Shown here: positions 1 to 7,604 of the stretch, piece by piece
Layout of the letters: each line of letters starts with the position of its first letter
Position numbering within the stretch: position 1 is the stretch's first letter
NCBI GenBank assembly: GCA_030425205.1
Contig: JAUIAP010000016.1
Location: 1-55,955, forward strand
DNA: 55,955 nt
DNA from: Anaerolineae bacterium
Lineage (GTDB): Bacteria > Chloroflexota > Anaerolineae > Promineifilales > Promineifilaceae
Reading direction: 5' to 3'
Notes under the pieces: generated by a model
Told to the model about the DNA's origin: nothing
Databases searched by the model: none
Seen by the model: only the letters and a program-made list of their open reading frames with translations
Position numbers and translations under genes: made by a program

Positions 1-27
1 TCGTAACACAATGGATAGGTAAAACAA

Positions 28-62
28 AAACAGCGCGGTGATAGTTATCACCGCGCTGTTTT
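28..62 (-). terminator. Strong hairpin terminator after the bc-complex operon
   Basis: A perfect 15-bp inverted repeat (29-43 with 46-60) containing CAGCGCGG/CCGCGCTG, with a very small loop. It lies 27 bp beyond the stop of the cytochrome c gene on the minus strand. On that strand the stem is followed by TTTTTGTTTT, as in an intrinsic terminator. The other side is also T-rich, so it may stop transcription in both directions. Confidence 0.85.
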
Positions 63-88
63 GTTTCTACTGTTTATTTGCAAATACT

Positions 89-1033
89 CTAGGGCATACC
101 TTCCAGAAGATATTTGGTGATGTCGAGCAGATTTTGCGGGTTCTCGCTCATCTGATCGAGATAGCTCACCATGCCGCCACTTTCGTAGCCGGGAACATGG
201 TACACATCTGGGTAAAGAATGCTCTGGTAGACATACGCTTCGGCCGAAACACCGGGAATGCGTTCTGGCGCGTTTTGAGCGAGATCACCATGCCAAGGTC
301 CGCTTGTCTCTGTGCCCGGCTCTTCTGGCTGGCCATGACAGGCTGTACAACCATAGGCATTGTAGTACAAGTCCATGCCACGTTCTGCAGATGCATTAGC
401 ATAGTCTAACGGCAATTCAAACAGGATCTCTTCTTCATAATCTGGGTTCGCTTCCATCAAGACATCCATGTCGATATCAAACAAGGCTTGATAGGCCGCG
501 TTAACCTCATCAGCAACGAGTGAATCGCCACCTTCAGGCCATGGGAAGTTGAGTGGCACAAAGTCACACATCTCTTCTGTCTCCCAATTGAGAACGAAAC
601 GTGTCACATTCTCCACCTGATTCTCTTGCAGCGGACCACCATACTCTTGACCCCATGTCGCCATGACGCTGTTAGGACGGCCAACCGTAACTGTCTGATG
701 CACAAACCCATATTTTGTGCCCTCCCAGCCGCGCGCACTCATTCGTGCAGAAGGTTCGCCACAAAGCAGGGCGCGACCATTGAGTTGAAGTCCTTGACAA
801 GGGTATAGTTCACCAGCGGCGTCATAACATACGCCCCCGTTAATACCCTGGCCATTTTCTCCATGACACGTGGCGCAGTTTGCGTAGTAAAGCTCTGCCC
901 CCGCTTCTATTTGTCGACCTAACCGCGCATCCGTGAAATTGGCGAGACGCTGTGGCTCTAAAAGAGAGTAGAACCCAAACAGAATCATCGTCAGCATAAA
1001 GGCAACGGTTCCGATAATAATTTTGACTTGCAT
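89..1033 (-). CDS. Membrane-anchored dihaem cytochrome c of the bc complex
   Basis: A 314-residue c-type cytochrome, probably the electron-accepting subunit of the quinol-cytochrome c reductase encoded upstream. Residues about 4-25 form one hydrophobic helix (IIIGTVAFMLTMILFGFY), so the protein is anchored with its haem domains outside the membrane. Two haem-binding motifs are visible: CATCH near residue 53 and CTACH near residue 230, each in its own domain, so it binds two covalent haems. Met residues after each motif (for example GGMVSYL) are candidate sixth ligands. The start has AAGG seven bases upstream. It is the last gene of the Rieske-cytochrome b-cytochrome c cluster and is followed by a strong terminator. 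A classical cytochrome c1 is absent and this protein presumably replaces it. The precise subunit name is not assigned. Confidence 0.9.
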   Translation of the reverse strand: MQVKIIIGTVAFMLTMILFGFYSLLEPQRLANFTDARLGRQIEAGAELYYANCATCHGENGQGINGGVCYDAAGELYPCQGLQLNGRALLCGEPSARMSARGWEGTKYGFVHQTVTVGRPNSVMATWGQEYGGPLQENQVENVTRFVLNWETEEMCDFVPLNFPWPEGGDSLVADEVNAAYQALFDIDMDVLMEANPDYEEEILFELPLDYANASAERGMDLYYNAYGCTACHGQPEEPGTETSGPWHGDLAQNAPERIPGVSAEAYVYQSILYPDVYHVPGYESGGMVSYLDQMSENPQNLLDITKYLLEGMP

Positions 1034-1119
1034 AATTCAACCTTACAGTTGTTGTCACTTACACAGTGCGGTCATAGACAGACCGCACTGGTCAAACAAT
1101 CAACAAAAACCGTTTCTCC

Positions 1120-2886
1120 CTAATAATCCTCGTAGAACGAACCCGCTTGACGATATTTCGTGCGCGAGTACTTATAGACAACTTCACCAGTGACTGGATC
1201 GGCCGCTTCAAAGTCCATCGTGATGGCAAAGAGTGTTTCCTGAACCTTTGACAACGTGACGCTGGCAACTGGGTCAACCATTACATTGGTTGTAAACCAG
1301 TTGTTGTAGCGGACAACAGGGTTGCCGTCGTCATCAACTTCGTCAGTGACAACCTCTTCACAAGGACGATAGTGGTCACCGTTTTTGCGACAGCTAAATT
1401 TGTCCATCGCATGTTCAAACTCTTCAAGCGCATGGGCAAATTCAGGTGCATAGGTCGCATCCGATTTGTCATCAAAGAAGATATAGTCAGTTGGCAGGAA
1501 GGTTCCTTCACCGATCTCTTCTAGTTCTTCCCATGGTACTTCCATCATTGGACTATGGCCTTCCTGTGGCAAGATTTCTTGCGCGACCTCTTGATCGGCC
1601 GAACTTCGCACCAAGAACTTAGGTGAACCCATCCAGTTGGAGACGAGCATGAAGGCGACAAAGAAGAAGCCCAAGCTTAACTCACCACGACGGTCTGCGT
1701 AGCGTCGACTAACAACGAAGAAGCCCGCCTTGTTTGTCACCGACTGGAACGCTTCCTCAAGATATGGCCAGATGAAGAACAGCACAGCCAGAACGGGGAT
1801 GAAGAAGAAGGAAACGACCACCTTAGAGTCAAGCGGACCAAATTTCAGCTTCAACCAACCCTGTGACCATGAGAGATACCACGGTGCAACCACATGCAAC
1901 GGTGTGACTTGTGGATTCGCGTGCGTTTCGATCGCGGCTGAGCCAAGACCAACAGGCAAGAACATCGCACCGCCAACAAGGAAGAGCGTAATCAACGCTG
2001 TCCACATAATTTCATTGGTGATGACATCTGGCGTGAAGTAAACACGCTCGTTTTTCGGCACACGCTTTGCGGTGTCTTCACCAATTGCCTCGCGCCCTGG
2101 TGGCAACGAGTGACCGTGCAGAACAACTTTGTAGTAATGTACAAAGGTGAAGATGCCGAGCAGCAATGGTAATGCTAAAACATGGAGCAGGTAGAAGCGC
2201 AACAGACCACCCGCACCAATTGACGGCGCACCACGTACAAGCAGGTTGATGTTACGACCCAATGCAGGAGGTCCTGGAGAGGATTCTGCGGCCGATACAG
2301 CCACCGTCACAGCCCAATATGCTAGCTGATCCCATGGGAGCAAGTAGCCACTAAAGCTGAGAACGAGGGTAAGACAGAGCAATATCATGCCTGTCACCCA
2401 CGTAAATTGGCGTGGTTTTTTGTAACTGCCCGTGACATACGTTCTAAACATATGAAGGGCAACGACAAGCACCATCACCTCTGCACCAAAACGATGCAGG
2501 TTACGCATTAACTGACCCAACGGCACATTCGACATGATGTTCCACATGTCGGAGTAGGCGGTGTCGGGTTCAGGCGTGTAAAAGAGCATCAGGAAAATAC
2601 CAGTAATGGTTTCCCAGATGATCATGAATGTCGATAACCAGCCAAGTCGGAAGGTTGGGTAGATGTGTGTCACCTCAGCATGGTAGAAGCTGGGGCGAAT
2701 GTGGAACCAAAAGCCATCTGCATGAGGGCGCAAACGGGGATTCGGCCGACGCGGCTCATCGCCACGTAACGCGCCACGAATGTCGTTGATGTTCAGGCCA
2801 GCGGTAAAACGCTCGACGACCTCATCCGCTTTGGCGATGGTGGCTTGCTTAAATCCTAATTCTCTGACTTCATCAATAAATGCCAT
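1120..2886 (-). CDS. Cytochrome b subunit of the bc complex, long form with C-terminal extension
   Basis: A 588-residue cytochrome b. After a hydrophilic N-terminal stretch of about 65 residues come the transmembrane helices. Haem-ligand histidines lie in NLHRFG and ALHMFR, and a second pair in LLHVLAL and FVHYYK. The quinol-site loop usually written PEWY reads APWYLSW here, so the Glu is not at that position; variants occur in menaquinol-type complexes. N- and C-terminal cytochrome b domains are joined in one chain. Beyond the last helices, about 160 acidic hydrophilic residues follow, including a Cys pair, and these are not part of the usual fold. The start is well fixed by AGGAG six bases before ATG. 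The gene lies 12 bp after the Rieske gene and is surely co-transcribed with it. Confidence 0.93.
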   Translation of the reverse strand: MAFIDEVRELGFKQATIAKADEVVERFTAGLNINDIRGALRGDEPRRPNPRLRPHADGFWFHIRPSFYHAEVTHIYPTFRLGWLSTFMIIWETITGIFLMLFYTPEPDTAYSDMWNIMSNVPLGQLMRNLHRFGAEVMVLVVALHMFRTYVTGSYKKPRQFTWVTGMILLCLTLVLSFSGYLLPWDQLAYWAVTVAVSAAESSPGPPALGRNINLLVRGAPSIGAGGLLRFYLLHVLALPLLLGIFTFVHYYKVVLHGHSLPPGREAIGEDTAKRVPKNERVYFTPDVITNEIMWTALITLFLVGGAMFLPVGLGSAAIETHANPQVTPLHVVAPWYLSWSQGWLKLKFGPLDSKVVVSFFFIPVLAVLFFIWPYLEEAFQSVTNKAGFFVVSRRYADRRGELSLGFFFVAFMLVSNWMGSPKFLVRSSADQEVAQEILPQEGHSPMMEVPWEELEEIGEGTFLPTDYIFFDDKSDATYAPEFAHALEEFEHAMDKFSCRKNGDHYRPCEEVVTDEVDDDGNPVVRYNNWFTTNVMVDPVASVTLSKVQETLFAITMDFEAADPVTGEVVYKYSRTKYRQAGSFYEDY

Positions 2887-2898
2887 CTCTCGCTCCTA

Positions 2899-3540
2899 TT
2901 AACAGTTGTCCGTGAAGGTGCAGATCAACGTCTCTTGGGGACCATTCTTCTTTTGTCCCGTATTTACCTGCAAGGATACTGTTCCATCCGGAATGATAAT
3001 TGCGGGATAAAAGTCGTCTGCATCTGGCTCGGACACCGCGAGGACGTTGCCATCTGCATCAAGCGCAGATAGTTCAAAACGATCCAATGTGCGGGGTGCA
3101 GGGCTTTCAACGCGGCGACCATCCAAGCGATATTTTGAACCATGACAGGGGCACTCAAAACGTGTCGTTGCGTCATTCCATGAATAGATGCAACCGAGAT
3201 GGGTGCAAACTTTGTAAACCGCAGCAACGCCAATGATTGGCTCAGTCTCGTCTGGTGCAGGGTACATCAATCCATTTGGCTGAGTTGTATCAAGATTGAC
3301 TAGCCAAAAACGACCCTCTGCATTGGCAACGGGTGGCTCGTTGATGCCCGGCAGATTATCTATACTGACTGTAAAATTACCACCAAACTCGCCTTCACGG
3401 AATCTTGGAATTGCGAACCAGATGATGAGACCTGTCAATTCAGCCGTGAAGAGGGCTAGCGACGCGCCCCAAATATAGTAGAGGAACTCACGTCTGCTAA
3501 TCCCCTCCTTTGGTGCCGCAACTGCTTTTGCTTTCGCCAT
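2899..3540 (-). CDS. Rieske [2Fe-2S] iron-sulfur subunit of the bc complex
   Basis: A 213-residue Rieske protein, the high-potential electron carrier between quinol and cytochrome c. The cluster-binding boxes are CTHLGC (residues 112-117) and CPCHGS (130-135), with the usual Cys and His ligands. The N-terminus has a twin-arginine-like SRREFL motif followed by a hydrophobic helix (about 20-45), consistent with Tat insertion and retention as a membrane anchor. The ribosome site GGAGAAG lies just before the ATG. It is the first gene of the bc operon; the promoter must lie in the 346-bp divergent gap upstream. The protein ends in Cys after a beta-rich tail. Family assignment is very secure. Confidence 0.95.
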   Translation of the reverse strand: MAKAKAVAAPKEGISRREFLYYIWGASLALFTAELTGLIIWFAIPRFREGEFGGNFTVSIDNLPGINEPPVANAEGRFWLVNLDTTQPNGLMYPAPDETEPIIGVAAVYKVCTHLGCIYSWNDATTRFECPCHGSKYRLDGRRVESPAPRTLDRFELSALDADGNVLAVSEPDADDFYPAIIIPDGTVSLQVNTGQKKNGPQETLICTFTDNC

Positions 3541-3886
3541 AATTCTTCTCCGTAGACTGCTCTCACCGCTGCACAGATAATTTTAGAGAGAGCACCGATC
3601 AATTAAATTACATTTAGGTATGTTGGTGAAGCAAGACCGATGGAAAGCCATCTGCTCCATTTTTCACAAACGAATTATAACAAAGGTAGATATACGCGAC
3701 AATGAAAAATCGTCGCTGAGGTAAGATCAAATGAAATGGTTCTATGGGATTTGGCGGGAAAAGACAATGGTACGTGGTGTGGCATGATGCAGTGCGCTGT
3801 TTCCCATTTCGTTCCTATTCCCAAAGAACGGATGAAATTCGTATGGGAATGTTGCAATTTCGGCCGAAATCCCTCACCCTTCACCT
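3541..3886. promoter_or_regulatory. Divergent intergenic region between the bc operon and pabBC
   Basis: A 346-bp AT-richer gap between genes transcribed outward. It must hold the promoter of the bc operon; a TAAAAT hexamer on the minus strand about 40 bp before the Rieske ATG is a candidate -10, without a convincing -35. One TCGGCCGA palindrome lies at 3860-3867, 27 bp before the pabBC start. No other gene or stable structure was seen. Confidence 0.5.
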
Positions 3887-5629
3887 ATGCACGGCGATAT
3901 TTTGATTCATGACGCAAAAAATTTGTGTTGGCGACAGTTTTCGCAACCAGTCGCCCTGTTTGAGACACGCAAGATTGCTGAAGTTCGGCCGATTTTGCAA
4001 CTAATCGAACAGCGTGTCGATAGCGAAAAACTGACCGCCGTTGGTTTTTTGAGTTATGAGGCGGCGGCGGCGTTCGATCCTGCGCTTGTGACACATTCGG
4101 CGGAACGGCTGCCATTGCTGTGGTTTGGTCTCTACGAATCAAATCGCGTGATTAATTTAGATGAGATTATCTCTCAAGCGGGCTATGAGATTGGCAGTTG
4201 GCAATCTTCGGTAGATGAGGATGCCTTCGCTGGGAACATTCAGCAGATCAAAGATCATATTGCAGCGGGGGAAACGTATCAGGTCAACTATACATTTCGC
4301 CTCAACACCCATTTTTCAGGCGATCCGCTAGGCTACTTTCTCGATTTGCAAGCGGCGCAAAATGGACTTTATGGCGCGTACATCGACGGCGGCGAATGGG
4401 CGATATGTTCGGCTTCACCTGAACTGTTTTTTACGCTTGACGGCAATAGGATAGAAAGTCGGCCGATGAAGGGAACGACCGCGCGGGGTCTTTCATGGCA
4501 AGAAGATGTCACACAAATCGACTGGCTGCAACGTTCCGAGAAGAATCGTGCTGAAAATGTGATGATCGTCGACATGATTCGTAACGATATGGGGCGTGTG
4601 GCGGAGATGGGTAGCGTGCATGTTCCCAGCCTGTTTGACGTGTCGCGCTATCCGACTGTGTTGCAAATGACCTCGACGGTGCGTGCTGAGACAACCGCGC
4701 GCTTTACCGACATTCTCGCCGCCCTCTTTCCATGTGCTTCGATTACAGGTGCGCCCAAAGTTCGGACGATGGAAATTATTCATGCGCTGGAGCAAACGCC
4801 GCGCGGCGTCTATTGTGGCGCAATTGGATTTTTGGCTCCAAAGCAACAGGCGCAGTTTAACGTGGCGATCCGGACAGTGACGGTCGATGTTGCTGCGCAG
4901 CGGGCAGAATATGGCACTGGGGGTGGTATTGTCTGGGACTCCCAAGCGGATGACGAATATCGCGAGTGTCGGCTCAAGGCGCAAGTGTTGATGACACGTC
5001 GCCCACCGTTCTGTTTGCTCGAATCGATGCTGTTTGATCCTGAAAAAGGGCTATGGCTGCTTGATGAACATTTGACGCGCCTCCAGAACAGTGCTGGATA
5101 TTTCAACTATCCGCTTGATGTTGCAGGGTTAGGCAATGGGCTGCACGAACTTGCTGACACATTGACCGCTGCACGCAAAATTCGCATCCTGCTAGCACGC
5201 AATGGAGAGACGACGATTGAAGCTGCCCCACTAATACCCAAACCAACGATTGCACGGCTTGGTCTGGCGAATACGCCTGTTCAGTCGCGCAACCCATTTC
5301 TGTATCACAAAACCACCATTCGTGAGATGTACACGCAAGCGACGACAGACGTTCCAAACTGCGACGACATCTTGCTTTGGAATGAGCGCGGCGAAGTGAC
5401 AGAGACCACGACGGCCAATGTCGTCTTTTTAGTCGACGGCGAATGGGTGACCCCGCCTATTGCGTCGGGATTATTGGCAGGGACTTATCGAGAAGGACTA
5501 TTGCGGCAGGGGAAATTGCGGGAGCGGGTTGTCAAATTGACGGAATTAGATGAATTTGAGGGGATTGGGGTAATTAATTCGGTACGAGGGTGGCGCGAGG
5601 CAGAATTGATCGAATCGCGTGGTGCGTAA
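3887..5629 (+). CDS. pabB: Aminodeoxychorismate synthase component I fused to aminodeoxychorismate lyase-like domain
   Basis: A 580-residue fusion for p-aminobenzoate (folate) synthesis. Residues about 75-370 are a chorismate-binding PabB/TrpE domain: GETYQVNYTF, SPELFF, MKGTTARG, the metal and chorismate region SEKNRAENVMIVDMIRND, and SITGAPKV. Residues about 374-580 are a fold-IV PLP domain of the PabC type, with the likely Schiff-base lysine in LYHKTTIR and TETTTANVVF plus ASGLLAGTYREGLL near the end. The N-terminus is shorter than in stand-alone PabB. Such PabB-PabC fusions are known in many bacteria; the glutamine amidotransferase PabA is not in the window. No Shine-Dalgarno sequence precedes the chosen ATG, so the start is moderately certain. 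The stop lies inside an inverted repeat shared with the convergent anti-sigma gene. Confidence 0.9.
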   Translation: MHGDILIHDAKNLCWRQFSQPVALFETRKIAEVRPILQLIEQRVDSEKLTAVGFLSYEAAAAFDPALVTHSAERLPLLWFGLYESNRVINLDEIISQAGYEIGSWQSSVDEDAFAGNIQQIKDHIAAGETYQVNYTFRLNTHFSGDPLGYFLDLQAAQNGLYGAYIDGGEWAICSASPELFFTLDGNRIESRPMKGTTARGLSWQEDVTQIDWLQRSEKNRAENVMIVDMIRNDMGRVAEMGSVHVPSLFDVSRYPTVLQMTSTVRAETTARFTDILAALFPCASITGAPKVRTMEIIHALEQTPRGVYCGAIGFLAPKQQAQFNVAIRTVTVDVAAQRAEYGTGGGIVWDSQADDEYRECRLKAQVLMTRRPPFCLLESMLFDPEKGLWLLDEHLTRLQNSAGYFNYPLDVAGLGNGLHELADTLTAARKIRILLARNGETTIEAAPLIPKPTIARLGLANTPVQSRNPFLYHKTTIREMYTQATTDVPNCDDILLWNERGEVTETTTANVVFLVDGEWVTPPIASGLLAGTYREGLLRQGKLRERVVKLTELDEFEGIGVINSVRGWREAELIESRGA

Positions 5630-5648
5630 TTGGTATACACACCACGCG
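5616..5648. terminator. Inverted repeat overlapping the pabBC stop
   Basis: Arms CGCGTGGTG (5616-5624) and CACCACGCG (5640-5648) pair perfectly around a 15-nt loop that contains the pabBC stop codon. It lies between two convergent genes and could end transcription from either side, though no long T run follows. Confidence 0.5.
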
Positions 5649-5668
5649 CTAAATCTAGCAAGATTTGG

Positions 5669-6655
5669 CTAAAATTGTTTTGCGTTTTTTCTTAACCACA
5701 ACATCAGAACCAGTAGGGACACGAACAAGACAATCGAGACGATCAACAGAAATTGGGTCCAGTTGGTGGGATTTTCGGCCGAAACCAGCGTCTCTGCGAC
5801 CTCCGATTCTTTGGTCTGTTGTGTTTCCATCTCGTCGATTGTGCCGGCGGTTGCGGTAATAGAATCGGCCGAACGCATCACCTCAGTCGTCACGATATCA
5901 ATTTCGGGCACATCCGCCATCATGGCTGGTGTTCCAGTTGGCGCACTCATGCGCGTACTTGCGCCATCGTCAGCCATATTCGCGTTTGGTTCCTCATCAT
6001 CTGCCACATCTGCATCATCCGTCACTGCGCTATCGGCTGCGCCACCCATCGGCGGCAACTGCGTTGCCATCGGTTCAGCCATAACCTCTTCTTCGACCGT
6101 CACAGAAAACGCAGCACCTTCTTCGGCCGCATCGCTGTCGGCCGCATCGTCTTCAGGAATCTCATACGCGAATTCAGCCTCAGCTTCGACCGGCTCCTCA
6201 GCGATGACCATATCGACCGAACTGTCCTCCGCAGGCAGCTCTTCAGTTGCACTCGGCATCTCAGCAGCAAGCGGCTCCATCATCGCCGTTTCCTGCGTCG
6301 CATTCCCATTGGGCAAGAGCGTCAGCGTGACCATAAAGATAAACATCAAGGCCGCCATCGCCGTCGCAAGACGCACAGCCGGATAGACCCGTGCGCCATA
6401 TGAAGAATCGGGCGCACCATAGAGTGCAGGATCGAGCGTATAGTTGCGCGGTGCACGCACGACGGGGAGCGCGGTGAGCTGTTGTTTGACCGCCTGCAAG
6501 GTGGCAACTTCAGCACGCAGCGCGTCGTCCTGTGCTAATTGCGCTTCAAATTGACGGGTATGTTCGGCCGATAATCGACCATCGACATACGCCGTCACGC
6601 GCTCCTCTCTTTTAGTGTTGGCATCTTTCAGCCGTTCCCGAATCCAATCGAACAT
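5669..6655 (-). CDS. Membrane anti-sigma factor, RseA-like layout
   Basis: A 328-residue protein directly downstream of an ECF sigma gene and most probably its regulator. The N-terminal 75 residues (YVDGRLSAEHTRQFE, LAQDDALRAEVATLQAVK) match the helical cytoplasmic domain of anti-sigma factors; the His-Cys-Cys zinc motif is absent. A transmembrane helix follows at about residues 93-115 (AVRLATAMAALMFIFMVTLTLL). Then come about 170 acidic, Ala/Glu/Asp-rich, low-complexity residues, and a second hydrophobic helix near the C-terminus (FLLIVSIVLFVSLLVLMLWL). Two membrane segments around a disordered acidic loop is unusual for the family. No Shine-Dalgarno sequence precedes the ATG; the entire spacer to the sigma gene is a short-period repeat. 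Confidence 0.75.
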   Translation of the reverse strand: MFDWIRERLKDANTKREERVTAYVDGRLSAEHTRQFEAQLAQDDALRAEVATLQAVKQQLTALPVVRAPRNYTLDPALYGAPDSSYGARVYPAVRLATAMAALMFIFMVTLTLLPNGNATQETAMMEPLAAEMPSATEELPAEDSSVDMVIAEEPVEAEAEFAYEIPEDDAADSDAAEEGAAFSVTVEEEVMAEPMATQLPPMGGAADSAVTDDADVADDEEPNANMADDGASTRMSAPTGTPAMMADVPEIDIVTTEVMRSADSITATAGTIDEMETQQTKESEVAETLVSAENPTNWTQFLLIVSIVLFVSLLVLMLWLRKNAKQF

Positions 6656-6656
6656 G

Positions 6657-6739
6657 GTTTTAGTTGCTAGTTGCTAGAATACTAGTTGCTAGTGATCGTT
6701 TTTCTACCAGCGACTAGCCTCTATTGACTAGCCACTACC
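6657..6739. repeat. Short-period repeat (TTGCTAG type) filling the sigma/anti-sigma spacer
   Basis: Overlapping copies of TAGTTGCTAG with a 7-bp period, followed by the partly complementary segment CTACCAGCGACTAGCC...GACTAGCCACTA. The whole can fold into an imperfect hairpin. It occupies essentially all of the 87 bp between the sigma stop and the anti-sigma start. It is one of six loci with the same design but different unit sequence. Confidence 0.75.
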
Positions 6740-6742
6740 CTA

Positions 6743-7321
6743 CTAACGATATTTCTGCGGCAAAAGTTCCCTAAATCCCATTAAACAATCTTGCAATTTG
6801 CGCCGCGCACGGTTTAGGCGTGATTTAACCGTCCCAAGCGACACCTCTAATATGTCTGCAATGTCACTATATTCATACCCTTCGACGTCACAGAGAATAA
6901 CGGCCGACCGCTGACCCTCGGGCAATCCGTCGATGCACTGTTGAATTGCGTCCAGCGTTTCACTCTCCGCCATCTGTTCTTCAGGGGATTGCGCATCATC
7001 TTCCAAAAAGCTAGGGGATTCGACCTCTTCGGTGATTGCGTCGATGGAGGGTTCAGGATGGCGTTTCTGCTTGCGAATCAGGTCGAGACATTTGTTGTTG
7101 ACAATGCGCAGCAGCCAACCTTTGAAGTTGCCCTGCTTAAAGCGGCGAATCGCTTTATAGGCAGAGATGAACGCTTTTTGAGTCGCGTCATCGGCCGATG
7201 CGGGATCTCCCATCATTCGCAACGCATACCCATATACGGTGTCTTGATAATGCAATACGAGCGTGTTAAACGCTTGTACATCTCCCCGTTTTGCATCAGC
7301 GATCAGCGCAACTTCATCCAT
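6743..7321 (-). CDS. ECF-type RNA polymerase sigma factor
   Basis: A 192-residue sigma-70 family factor of the extracytoplasmic-function group. Region 2 spans about residues 8-90 (DTVYGYALRMMGDPASADDATQKAF and KGWLLRIVNNKCLDLIRK, the usual core-binding and -10 recognition helices). An acidic linker follows. Region 4 is at about 125-185 (LPEGQRSAVILCDVEGYEY, DIADILEVSLGTVKSRLNRARRKL, the -35-binding helix-turn-helix). The gene is first in a two-gene unit with its anti-sigma factor. There is no Shine-Dalgarno sequence; TATACT ends eight bases before the ATG, which suggests a leaderless message. Confidence 0.93.
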   Translation of the reverse strand: MDEVALIADAKRGDVQAFNTLVLHYQDTVYGYALRMMGDPASADDATQKAFISAYKAIRRFKQGNFKGWLLRIVNNKCLDLIRKQKRHPEPSIDAITEEVESPSFLEDDAQSPEEQMAESETLDAIQQCIDGLPEGQRSAVILCDVEGYEYSDIADILEVSLGTVKSRLNRARRKLQDCLMGFRELLPQKYR

Positions 7322-7329
7322 GACTCACA

Positions 7330-7335
7330 AGTATA
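7330..7335 (-). promoter_or_regulatory. -10-like TATACT, leaderless start of the ECF sigma gene
   Basis: TATACT on the minus strand with 8 nt between it and the ATG at 7321. Transcription would begin at or next to the start codon. Confidence 0.5.
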
Positions 7336-7388
7336 CCTAGCTTCACTGGTTGGGCGACTTTCAACTTTATAGTTCAAGAAATACAAAT

Positions 7389-7548
7389 GTGGGTCATGCG
7401 AATGGTTCGCATGACCCACTGATTAATGGCTCTTTGAGGAATGGTGTGGTTGTGCGCGATGGTATCGGGAAATCCATACCGCAGGGTCGCGGAGCGACAT
7501 TCCCGATACATACTCACTCTGTGGTTCGGGAACTGGATTTCCCGAACC
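7389..7548. other. Cluster of stem-loops between sigma operon and surface-protein gene
   Basis: The 283-bp gap holds no gene but three inverted repeats. A perfect 14-bp stem (GTGGGTCATGCGAA, 7389-7402, with 7406-7419) has a 3-nt loop. TATCGGGA/TCCCGATA (7463-7470 with 7501-7508) encloses smaller stems. GGTTCGGGAA/TTCCCGAACC pairs 7523-7532 with 7539-7548. The last lies 57 bp beyond the stop of the minus-strand repeat protein and could terminate it. The group could also be a structured RNA or a dispersed repeat. Confidence 0.6.
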
Positions 7549-7604
7549 TTTACCCCATGAAAGCTCAGAGAGTCTGATTAGTTAGTTACTAGCCGTACCG
7601 AAGT

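Noticed and set aside
5753..6403. Plus-strand reading frames opposite the anti-sigma gene, His/Arg-rich or Ser/Ala-rich
   Set aside because: They mirror the low-complexity acidic region of the anti-sigma factor and have no independent start signals.
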